A program made the translations under genes and the position numbers. Positions 1-4,830 of a stretch of 6,525 bases of DNA are shown here, piece by piece. This stretch comes from an uncultured Oscillospiraceae bacterium. Lineage in GTDB: Bacteria; Bacillota; Clostridia; Oscillospirales; Ruminococcaceae. Within the stretch, counting starts at the first letter, position 1, and every line of letters starts with the position of its first letter. The DNA is taken from NCBI GenBank assembly GCA_910587465.1, contig CAJUMS010000035.1, positions 1-6,525 on the forward strand. Reading direction: 5' to 3'. Under the pieces are notes generated by a model, which ran no database searches, was not told where the DNA came from, and was given only the letters and a program-made list of their open reading frames with translations.

Positions 1-50
1 AAAAAACTCGTTTTTTTTGAGAAAATTGTGTAAAGTTATATTGACAAAAT
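1..50. other. AT-rich left-edge segment, possible promoter or junction
   Basis: The first 50 bases are about 20% G+C, while the coding DNA that follows is roughly half G+C. A perfect TTGACA hexamer lies at 41-46, but the sequence 17 bases downstream (TTGATG, 64-69) is a poor -10 element. TATATT at 37-42 resembles a -10 element but has no convincing -35 element upstream. A short A6/T6 inverted repeat (1-6 and 11-16) could be the remains of an upstream terminator cut by the window edge. It may be a weak promoter or foreign sequence joined to the truncated gene beginning near 45. Neither reading is proved. Confidence 0.25.
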
Positions 51-500
51 CACTGGGAGCTGTTTGATGAGGAAATTTCGGTCGGGATAGGCGATAACGT
101 TGATATCGCCTACGCCGAGAAATGCGCCGAAGCGCTGAACGGTCTGCCTGAGGAAACGGTAAACGCGATCTGGGAGGCAGCGAAAAAGTACTGCCTGTTC
201 TTTATCGATCTGTGCGGCGACGAATGGGACGAGTGGAACGAAATGAGTTTCAATGTCACAAAGAAAACGCCCGCTGAAAAAATTAAGTCGGAGATATTTC
301 CGAGCTGCCTTATAATTGACGAGCCCGAGGACGGGCGAATTGGCTTTCACATCGAGTGCAACTGCTCTTGGGAGCCGGAGCACGGTCTGGAGATAACGAT
401 ACTCGACGGAAAGCTGGTGTACCTCGGCGCGTTTGAGAGCCGCGGAGCGTGGGACGAGTTCGCACCCAATGACGAGTGGAATTTTGTCAATAATGTATAG
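45..500 (+). pseudogene. 5'-truncated acidic DUF6985-like protein, possible immunity gene remnant
   Basis: The frame is open from 45 (after TGA at 42-44) to TAG at 498-500, about 151 codons. No ATG, GTG or TTG occurs in frame before ATG 243, which has no good ribosome binding site. The stretch before 243 is clearly coding: LFDEEISVGIG (60-92) matches LFGHEIEFLVKG of the next gene, and a YAEKCAEAL segment matches GVRCAEYF there. The C-terminal part (SWEPEHGLEI, then LDGKLVYLGAF and an AWD...EWNFVNNV tail) matches the tail of the next gene (PWN...KWNYARNI). About 20-25 N-terminal residues present in the paralogue are missing, and none of the three plus frames upstream encodes them. The W..EHGLEI pattern recalls DUF6985-type proteins, which I know only as small proteins of unknown function. 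A protein starting at 243 would have 85 residues and lack the N-terminal half. It is most likely a decayed paralogue. Translation from an unusual start is the alternative. Confidence 0.6.
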
Positions 501-509
501 GAGTAAATT

Positions 510-1043
510 ATGAGCGATACGTATTCATTGTGCGAGAGCAAGGCATATTTCGGCTGTCTGGACGGTCGGCTGAGGTCTCCGCTTTTCGGCCATGAGATCG
601 AGTTTCTGGTCAAGGGAGGCGACGAGACCTACGGCGTGCGCTGCGCGGAATATTTTGAGAAGATAACCGCGGAAAATCTTGAGGAATACCCGGTGCTGAA
701 CGCGCTTTTCGAGGCGCTCGGCGAGTACGTGATCGACTTTCTTGACGAGCGCGGCGACGAGTTCGAGCTTGGCGATTTCGAGTATGACGAGAACTCGCCC
801 GTCACCGAGCTGTTGAAGGCGCTCACGCCCGTCGGGCTGACGTTCGAGAAGTTTGGCTACCTCTCGGACGAGGAATGTCCGATCGCGTTCAGCATTAAGT
901 TCAGCTTTGACCCGGTAGCCGACGAGTATATGGAGATCGCCCTGCACGGCGACGCTGCCGTCTATGCCGGAGAGTTCCGCGGAGTAAGCCCGTGGAACGA
1001 TAAGCTGCTAAAAAAGAAGTGGAATTACGCGAGGAATATATAA
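510..1043 (+). CDS. Acidic DUF6985-like hypothetical protein, possible immunity protein
   Basis: This encodes 177 residues of unknown function, very rich in Asp and Glu, with no signal peptide or membrane segment, so probably cytoplasmic. Start ATG 510 has AGGAG at 499-503; this site overlaps the TAG stop of the preceding gene, which suggests translational coupling. It is a full-length, diverged paralogue of the truncated gene upstream. They share the LFG-EIEF strand (about residues 25-31), a helical middle, and a C-terminal beta region ending in an aromatic PWN...KWNY tail (about 161-174). I compare it with DUF6985-type proteins because the paralogue carries the W..EHGLEI pattern; this is family resemblance, not proof. 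High acidity, small size, tandem diversified copies and nearby NTF2-fold and CbrC genes fit an immunity-protein role, which is inferred. Its stop overlaps the methyltransferase start by 1 nt. Confidence 0.75.
   Translation: MSDTYSLCESKAYFGCLDGRLRSPLFGHEIEFLVKGGDETYGVRCAEYFEKITAENLEEYPVLNALFEALGEYVIDFLDERGDEFELGDFEYDENSPVTELLKALTPVGLTFEKFGYLSDEECPIAFSIKFSFDPVADEYMEIALHGDAAVYAGEFRGVSPWNDKLLKKKWNYARNI
1031..1035 (+). promoter_or_regulatory. Ribosome binding site setting the methyltransferase start
   Basis: GAGGA lies 7 nt before ATG 1043, inside the 3' end of the preceding coding region. It favours ATG 1043 over the in-frame ATG at 1019, which has no comparable site. Stop and start overlap as TAATG (1041-1045), the usual arrangement for coupled translation. 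Confidence 0.7.
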
Positions 1044-1783
1044 TGAACGAACAGAAATTCACGGGCAAGGCGGACTTATATGAAAAATTCCGACCGAGCT
1101 ATCCCGACGGGCTTATAGATTTTCTTTACGATAACACAAGGTGTGATAACGTCGCGGATATCGGCGCGGGCACGGGAAAATTTACGCGCTGCCTGCTGAA
1201 AAAGCCGTGGAAAGTGACCGCCGTCGAGCCTAATGCCGATATGCGCGGAAAGCTCGCGGCAATAGAGGGCATAACGGTAGTGAACGCTCCCGCCGAGAAT
1301 ACGGGTCTCGTGGACAAGTCAGTCGGTCTCGTGACGGCGGCGCAGGCGTTTCATTGGTTTGACGAGGAGAGGTTCAGGACCGAGTGCGGACGGATACTAA
1401 CCGATAACGGAAAACTCGCGATAATCTGGTACAACGACGTGAAAGAGGGCTTAGCCGCGCGGCAGACGGAGATCTGCAATAAATACTGTCTCGATTTGAT
1501 ACTGAATAACGGTCACGCAGGCAAGCGCTCCGCTGAGGATGGCGATAAGTTTCTGCGTGGCGGATATTTCACGGAGCTGACGGTCGAGGAGTTCCCAGGC
1601 GAGCGCATTTTCGACCGCGAGAGCTTTATCGGCGAAACGCTGTCGCGCTCGTATGCGCCTAAGCCCGGCCAGCCGAATTACGTGCTGTTAATTGATGAAC
1701 TGAACGCGCTCTTCTCGGAGTTCGAGAGCGGCGGCAGCGCAGTGGTAAAAACACAAACTGTCTGCTATTTAGGCAGCTTTTAA
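1043..1783 (+). CDS. Class I SAM-dependent methyltransferase
   Basis: This is a 246-residue cytoplasmic methyltransferase with the Rossmann-like class I fold (Methyltransf_11/25 type). Residues 37-48 (VADIGAGTGKFT) are the glycine-rich SAM-binding motif I. AVEPN at 60-64 is the end of strand beta2 with the acidic residue that binds the ribose hydroxyls. APAE at 82-85 is the motif II/III region. The block around 99-107 (AAQAFHWFD) is typical of a large, functionally mixed clade of small-molecule methyltransferases. The N-terminal YEKFRPSYP (13-21) and C-terminal YLGSF ending are also typical, so the protein looks complete. The substrate cannot be read from sequence. The 1-nt overlap with the preceding acidic gene suggests joint translation. 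Nothing ties it chemically to the purine genes, so it may be an accessory passenger. Confidence 0.9.
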   Translation: MNEQKFTGKADLYEKFRPSYPDGLIDFLYDNTRCDNVADIGAGTGKFTRCLLKKPWKVTAVEPNADMRGKLAAIEGITVVNAPAENTGLVDKSVGLVTAAQAFHWFDEERFRTECGRILTDNGKLAIIWYNDVKEGLAARQTEICNKYCLDLILNNGHAGKRSAEDGDKFLRGGYFTELTVEEFPGERIFDRESFIGETLSRSYAPKPGQPNYVLLIDELNALFSEFESGGSAVVKTQTVCYLGSF

Positions 1784-1807
1784 AACCAAAAACAGGAGGA
1801 CAACAAA

Positions 1808-2518
1808 ATGATAACTTTGGACAAGGAACTGAATTCGCTGGCATATCACGGCAGAGGAATAGTTATTGGAAAGTCGCCCGACGGCAAAAAGGCAGTCATT
1901 GCGTACTTTATTATGGGTCGCAGCGAGAACAGCCGCAACCGCGTGTTTATCGAGGATGGAGACGGCATACGTACTCAGGCGTTCGACGAGAGCAAGATGA
2001 CCGACCCACACCTGATAATCTACGCTCCCGTGCGCGTTCTCGGGAACAAGACCATAGTCACGAACGGCGACCAAACCGATACGATCTATGAGCTTATGGA
2101 CAAGCAGATGACGTTCGAGGAGAGTCTGCGCACCCGCACGTTCGAGGACGACGCGCCCAATTTCACGCCGCGAATTTCGGGTATCGTTCACCTTGAAAAC
2201 GGCGGAATGAACTATGCGATGTCTATACTCAAGAGCGCTAACGGCGACCCCGCTTCCACGCGCCGATATTCGTTCGCGTATTCCGACCCGATAAGCGGAC
2301 AGGGCAGCTTTATCCATACCTACGCAGCCGCGGGAGAGCCGCTGCCTAGCTTTGTCGGCGAGCCTAAGGACGTGGTTATTCCCGATATGAGTCTTGACGA
2401 TTTCACGAATTTCGTCTGGACTAACCTCAACGCGGACAACAAGGTTTCGCTGTTTACACGCTATATTGATATTGAAACGGGCAAGTTCGAGAGCCGTATC
2501 GTCAACAAGAACAAGTGA
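1808..2518 (+). CDS. purO: IMP cyclohydrolase, PurO family
   Basis: This 236-residue protein belongs by pattern to the PurO-type IMP cyclohydrolases (Pfam IMP_cyclohyd), first described in archaea and also found in Clostridia. It closes the purine ring, turning FAICAR into IMP and water, the last step of de novo synthesis, in the cytoplasm. It is unrelated to the MGS-like cyclohydrolase domain of bifunctional PurH. Visible marks are the N-terminal YHGRGIVIGKSPDG (13-26), the strand AYFIMGRSENSRNRVF (32-47) with the conserved SRNR stretch, and the NGDQTDTIYELM segment at about 86-97. AGGAGG at 1794-1799 lies 8 nt before the ATG. The enzyme for the preceding step (4831-6009) is on the same strand, but five small genes lie between them. 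I know the clostridial homologues as about 235 residues, so this copy looks intact. The gene symbol is by family analogy. Confidence 0.88.
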   Translation: MITLDKELNSLAYHGRGIVIGKSPDGKKAVIAYFIMGRSENSRNRVFIEDGDGIRTQAFDESKMTDPHLIIYAPVRVLGNKTIVTNGDQTDTIYELMDKQMTFEESLRTRTFEDDAPNFTPRISGIVHLENGGMNYAMSILKSANGDPASTRRYSFAYSDPISGQGSFIHTYAAAGEPLPSFVGEPKDVVIPDMSLDDFTNFVWTNLNADNKVSLFTRYIDIETGKFESRIVNKNK

Positions 2519-2524
2519 CCGCCT

Positions 2525-2530
2525 AGGTGA
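2525..2530 (+). promoter_or_regulatory. AGGTGA-type ribosome binding site
   Basis: AGGTGA matches the 5' part of the anti-Shine-Dalgarno complement and ends 3 nt before ATG 2534. It differs from the GGAGG form used by most genes here. Confidence 0.5.
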
Positions 2531-2533
2531 ACT

Positions 2534-2593
2534 ATGGAGATTATCAACGAGGCAAGCGAGAAATTCAGGGACAAGCAGGACGAGATATGCGGT
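2534..2593 (+). repeat. Repeat copy 1: 5' end of NTF2-like paralogue pair
   Basis: The first 20 codons of this gene and of the gene at 3571 differ at about 7 of 60 bases and share an identical 18-base run (CAGGACGAGATATGCGGT). Similarity drops in the following coding sequence. Confidence 0.8.
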
Positions 2594-3031
2594 TTGCTGT
2601 TTGATCTGCTGCGGAAGATCGACGAGATCGAAAAGGACGTTTTTAATAAAAGCGAAGAACTTAAACGCAAAAAGGCGGAACTAGGTATCCCGAAGCATCA
2701 GGTAGGCCCCGGGGAGGAAGAGCTTTGGGACGAGTACGGGCAGCGGCTCGGCGAGGTCGCAAAGCCCGCCTGCACCGAAAAGCTTATCAAAAGGCGCTAC
2801 GGCGGCTCGTACGGAAAACCGTCGAAATACAACTATATCGGCGGCGAATGTACGGCAACATTTATTATGAAAACCGCGAAAAGGGCGGTCGTGCAAACGG
2901 ATTTTATGCACGGAACGCCGCAATCGCACAAATTCGTAATAAGAGACGTTGACGGGAAATGGCTTGTCGACGAGGTTTATTACGGATTTCAAAGCAATCC
3001 CGAAAAGTGGTATTCCGACAATATCAGATAA
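2534..3031 (+). CDS. NTF2-fold immunity-like protein (copy 1)
   Basis: This encodes 165 residues. Residues 1-50 look like a long charged helix or coiled coil (INEA, DKQDEICG, then alternating KIDEIEKD-type heptads). Residues from about 64 on look like an NTF2-like alpha+beta domain: LWDEYG helix (64-69), CTEKLIKRRYG (80-90), a beta strand around 106-112, AVVQTDF (118-124), KFVIRDVDGKWLVDEVYYG (133-151) and a final EKWY. The GKWL(V/I)D element followed by an aromatic turn is characteristic of NTF2-fold immunity domains, which neutralise toxins of polymorphic secreted-toxin systems by binding them. No toxin gene is adjacent, so this would be an orphan immunity gene. The start is 15 nt after the cyclohydrolase stop. 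The protein has no signal peptide. The neighbouring CbrC gene and a second copy support the immunity reading, but the target is unknown. Family call moderately sure; function inferred. Confidence 0.72.
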   Translation: MEIINEASEKFRDKQDEICGLLFDLLRKIDEIEKDVFNKSEELKRKKAELGIPKHQVGPGEEELWDEYGQRLGEVAKPACTEKLIKRRYGGSYGKPSKYNYIGGECTATFIMKTAKRAVVQTDFMHGTPQSHKFVIRDVDGKWLVDEVYYGFQSNPEKWYSDNIR

Positions 3032-3034
3032 TTC

Positions 3035-3040
3035 GGAGGA
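3035..3040 (+). promoter_or_regulatory. Ribosome binding site setting the CbrC-family start
   Basis: GGAGGA sits just after the preceding TAA (3029-3031) and 4 nt before ATG 3045. It favours this start over an in-frame ATG at 2949 that lies within the preceding coding sequence. Confidence 0.75.
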
Positions 3041-3044
3041 CGAT

Positions 3045-3563
3045 ATGAGCGAATATAAATTCAAGTACCACCCCGACCCGCTGAAAACAGGCGAGTTTAA
3101 AAATGACCAAATAATGGTATGCGACTGCTGCGGCAAACAGACGGATGTGTACTACACAGGTCCGTTTTACTCAATAGATAATGTTGATTATCTTTGCCCC
3201 GAATGTATATCGAGCGGAGAGGCTGCCAAGAAGTTTGACGGCTCGTTTCAAGACAGCGAATCTGTGGATGAGGTTAGCGATCCCGCAAAGCTCGATGAGC
3301 TTGTTCACCGTACACCCGGCTACTGCGGCTGGCAGCAGGAATACTGGCTCGCGCACTGTGACGATTACTGTGCGTTTCTGGGTTATCCCACATGGGACGA
3401 TCTGGAAAAAATGGGTATCGACAAGGAGATAGAGGAGACCTACCGCGAGGATGTCTGCGGTATCGATTTCGAGGACGCGAGGGAGCATATCGAGGTAAAC
3501 GGCTGCTATCTGTTCGGGTGTCTGCACTGCGGAAAGCATTTTATCTACATTGATTTTGACTAG
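3045..3563 (+). CDS. CbrC family (UPF0167) protein, colicin-tolerance-like
   Basis: This 172-residue protein matches the CbrC/UPF0167 pattern. After an N-terminal YHPDPLKTG (8-16) come the zinc-ribbon-like CDCCGK (26-31), YYTGPFYS (36-43), CPEC (51-54), AAKKFDGSF (60-68), RTPGYCGWQQEYWLAHC (89-105), DYCAFLGY (107-114) and a last CLHCGKH (159-165). Cys26/29 with Cys51/54 make a plausible metal site, and Cys159/162 near the end may be part of another. E. coli CbrC is known for colicin E2 tolerance when expressed, and family members often occur among toxin-immunity genes, but the biochemical mechanism is not established to my knowledge. It is probably cytoplasmic, with no leader or membrane segment. 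It lies between two paralogous NTF2-fold genes, 13 nt after one and 7 nt before the other. Family assignment is strong; a protective role here is inferred from family and context. Confidence 0.86.
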   Translation: MSEYKFKYHPDPLKTGEFKNDQIMVCDCCGKQTDVYYTGPFYSIDNVDYLCPECISSGEAAKKFDGSFQDSESVDEVSDPAKLDELVHRTPGYCGWQQEYWLAHCDDYCAFLGYPTWDDLEKMGIDKEIEETYREDVCGIDFEDAREHIEVNGCYLFGCLHCGKHFIYIDFD

Positions 3564-3566
3564 GAG
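3562..3566 (+). promoter_or_regulatory. Ribosome binding site overlapping a stop codon, setting the copy 2 start
   Basis: AGGAG is built into the TAG stop of the CbrC gene (TAGGAG, 3561-3566) and lies 4 nt before ATG 3571. It rules against the upstream in-frame TTG at 3550. Alignment with the copy 1 N-terminus (MEIINEA versus MDIINEA) independently fixes ATG 3571. Confidence 0.8.
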
Positions 3567-3570
3567 CGTT

Positions 3571-3630
3571 ATGGATATTATCAACGAAGCAAACGACAAA
3601 TTCAAGGATAAACAGGACGAGATATGCGGT
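3571..3630 (+). repeat. Repeat copy 2: 5' end of NTF2-like paralogue pair
   Basis: This is the partner of 2534-2593, with about 53 of 60 bases identical. Together they flank the first NTF2-like gene's body plus the CbrC gene as a direct repeat about 1.04 kb apart, a possible substrate for recombination. Confidence 0.8.
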
Positions 3631-4074
3631 ATATTGCTGGAGCTGCTCGGGAAGATCAACGAGCTTGAACGGTCGGTTTATGAGCGCGACTGCGAAATGA
3701 ATACCCGTATCCGCAAGAAAGAGCTTTCCGCGGACAAGATAGCGGAATACTCAAAAAATCTATGGAGCGATTACCGTGAGGAATGTAAAAAGATCGTCGA
3801 GGGAAGATGTACCGAAAAGCTGCTGAAAAAGGGCTACGCGAGGTCGTTTTCCACTACGCCGATGTACGGCTATATCGAGGACGCGGACGACTGCCGCGGA
3901 ACGTTCTTTATGGAGACTGCGAAAAAGGCGGTCGTGGAGTTTCGTTTTACAAACCACTCGACGGTGCATTTTATGCACAGGTTCACGCTCGTGCCGAGCG
4001 GAGATACATGGCTCGTGGACGCGTTCAGCTACGGCACCGAAAAGGAAGGCGTGTGGCATAGAGGACATATTTAA
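3571..4074 (+). CDS. NTF2-fold immunity-like protein (copy 2)
   Basis: This 167-residue protein is paralogous to the product of 2534-3031. The N-terminal helix is nearly the same (IINEA, KF, DKQDEICG, LL.KI.E.E), then the linker diverges. Shared marks resume at LW..Y, CTEKL(L/I)K, a tyrosine-rich turn (YGYI) and the strand TAKKAVVEF. The C-terminal element is DTWLVDAFSYG (145-155), where copy 1 has GKWLVDEVYYG. The tail differs (VWHRGHI here, EKWYSDNIR in copy 1). A conserved N-terminus with a diverged beta-sheet face is what diversified immunity paralogues against different toxin variants would show, though no toxin is present to test it. The start is fixed by TAGGAG at 3561-3566 and by alignment with copy 1. 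The next gene follows after 18 nt. Function is inferred from the fold-family resemblance and context. Confidence 0.72.
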   Translation: MDIINEANDKFKDKQDEICGILLELLGKINELERSVYERDCEMNTRIRKKELSADKIAEYSKNLWSDYREECKKIVEGRCTEKLLKKGYARSFSTTPMYGYIEDADDCRGTFFMETAKKAVVEFRFTNHSTVHFMHRFTLVPSGDTWLVDAFSYGTEKEGVWHRGHI

Positions 4075-4079
4075 ATAGT

Positions 4080-4084
4080 GGAGG
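4080..4084 (+). promoter_or_regulatory. Ribosome binding site setting the start of the 111-aa gene
   Basis: GGAGG lies 8 nt before ATG 4093. The in-frame GTG at 4078 overlaps this site and lacks one of its own, so ATG 4093 is preferred. Confidence 0.75.
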
Positions 4085-4092
4085 TATCAAAT

Positions 4093-4428
4093 ATGGAGCT
4101 GCCGACGCTAAGATTTTCGTTTGATTACGGTGTGTGCCTTTGGGGCAAGGGCGGCGCGGAAGAACCCGAAAACCTCCCCATATCGGACGGCTTGCGGCGC
4201 GAGCTGGAGGAGGCAAACGAGGAGTTTCCGAATTACCTTAACTGGAGCGACCCGAACCAACCGCCGGTGTGGACTTTGGAACAGACCCTCGAATTCTTTG
4301 ACCGCATGGAGCATGTCTGCCAAAAACTGCAAGATGAGCTCCGCGGAAAATATACGGTGATAAACGGTCTTGATGGTGACAGGGATATGTATTGCAAACC
4401 AGAATATTGGAGCGAGGGTCAAAAATGA
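4093..4428 (+). CDS. Small hypothetical protein in immunity-type gene cluster
   Basis: This encodes 111 residues with a net acidic composition and no signal peptide or membrane segment. The order is a beta-like start (LRFSFDYGVCLWGKG, 6-20), an acidic helix (about 29-43, ending EEANEEF), an NWSDP turn, a second helix (about 62-84, WTLEQTLEFFDRMEHV onward) and a final strand YTVING near the C-terminus, ending with PEYW. I do not recognise a named family with confidence. A small alpha/beta protein of this kind, downstream of NTF2-fold and CbrC genes and tightly packed (gaps of 18 and 21 nt), would fit another immunity-type gene. That is based on context only. The coding call is supported by the RBS and by codon use like its neighbours. 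Confidence 0.75.
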   Translation: MELPTLRFSFDYGVCLWGKGGAEEPENLPISDGLRRELEEANEEFPNYLNWSDPNQPPVWTLEQTLEFFDRMEHVCQKLQDELRGKYTVINGLDGDRDMYCKPEYWSEGQK

Positions 4429-4434
4429 TCTAAC

Positions 4435-4442
4435 GGAGGAGG
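4435..4442 (+). promoter_or_regulatory. Strong ribosome binding site for a GTG start
   Basis: GGAGGAGG lies 7 nt before GTG 4450, the only non-ATG start I assign to an intact gene in this window. The strong site may make up for the weaker start codon. Confidence 0.75.
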
Positions 4443-4449
4443 TTTCACC

Positions 4450-4809
4450 GTGAAAAAACAAAAATACCTTTTTGAAGAGCTGATCACCGAAATAAAGGAG
4501 GCATATCTGCAAGACGGAGACGCGTCCTTCTATAAAGACGGGGGCTGGTGCGTATACGCGAAGAAAGCCGATCTCAACCTAAAGTCCGAATGTTATGTGC
4601 TGCCGTATCCCAAGTACGATCTGGAAACGGATACCGAGGAGGAAAACGAATTTGCCGTGCAAAATGGGCTTGAATTTGTTTATCGTGATGAAATGCTCCA
4701 AGATGTTATTGCGGCGGCAGTTGATGAGGACGCGGACATCTCAAACAAAAAGCTGCTTAAGGCGATAAAGTATTATGAAAAATATGATACCTTTATGGAT
4801 ATCGATTAA
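4450..4809 (+). CDS. Small acidic hypothetical protein, possibly DUF7716-like
   Basis: This encodes 119 residues starting at GTG and is acidic overall. The N-terminus is helical (FEELITEIKEAYL, 8-20), followed by a beta-rich stretch (WCVYAKKADL, then ECYVLPYP) and an acidic loop of E and D residues (about 58-66). The C-terminal half has an LQDVI helix (about 83-87), a DISNKKLLKAIKYYEKYD segment and a final TFMDID. The order 'QDVI ... LL.A..YY...D.F' resembles small proteins I recall as DUF7716, but I cannot confirm this. It has no leader or membrane segment. It is the last small gene before the formyltransferase, 21 nt upstream of it. By neighbourhood it may be another immunity-type protein; no direct evidence shows this. 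Confidence 0.75.
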   Translation: MKKQKYLFEELITEIKEAYLQDGDASFYKDGGWCVYAKKADLNLKSECYVLPYPKYDLETDTEEENEFAVQNGLEFVYRDEMLQDVIAAAVDEDADISNKKLLKAIKYYEKYDTFMDID

Positions 4810-4830
4810 AATATTACGGAGGAATTTTTT

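Noticed and set aside
1..33. Possible C-terminal end of an upstream gene (frame 1, ten codons then TAA)
   Set aside because: It is too short and too low in complexity (A/T tracts) to support a coding call at the window edge.
67..90. ATG at 67 with GGGAG upstream as a start for the first gene
   Set aside because: That frame stops after seven codons and differs from the frame with homology to the paralogue. Using it would require a frameshift I cannot demonstrate.
525..947. 140-codon open frame on the minus strand
   Set aside because: It is antisense to the acidic protein gene at 510-1043. It is a product of codon composition rather than a gene.
1784..1807. Purine riboswitch or promoter in front of the cyclohydrolase
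   Set aside because: The gap is only 24 nt and holds just the ribosome binding site. There is no space for an aptamer and no -35/-10 pair is visible.
1769..2317. 182-codon open frame on the minus strand
   Set aside because: It is antisense to the IMP cyclohydrolase, whose motifs and RBS are clear. The product matches nothing known to me.
2534..4074. CRISPR-like or mobile-element interpretation of the direct repeats
   Set aside because: The repeats are in-frame coding paralogy of two genes. There are no short regular spacers, no transposase and no terminal inverted repeats with target duplications.
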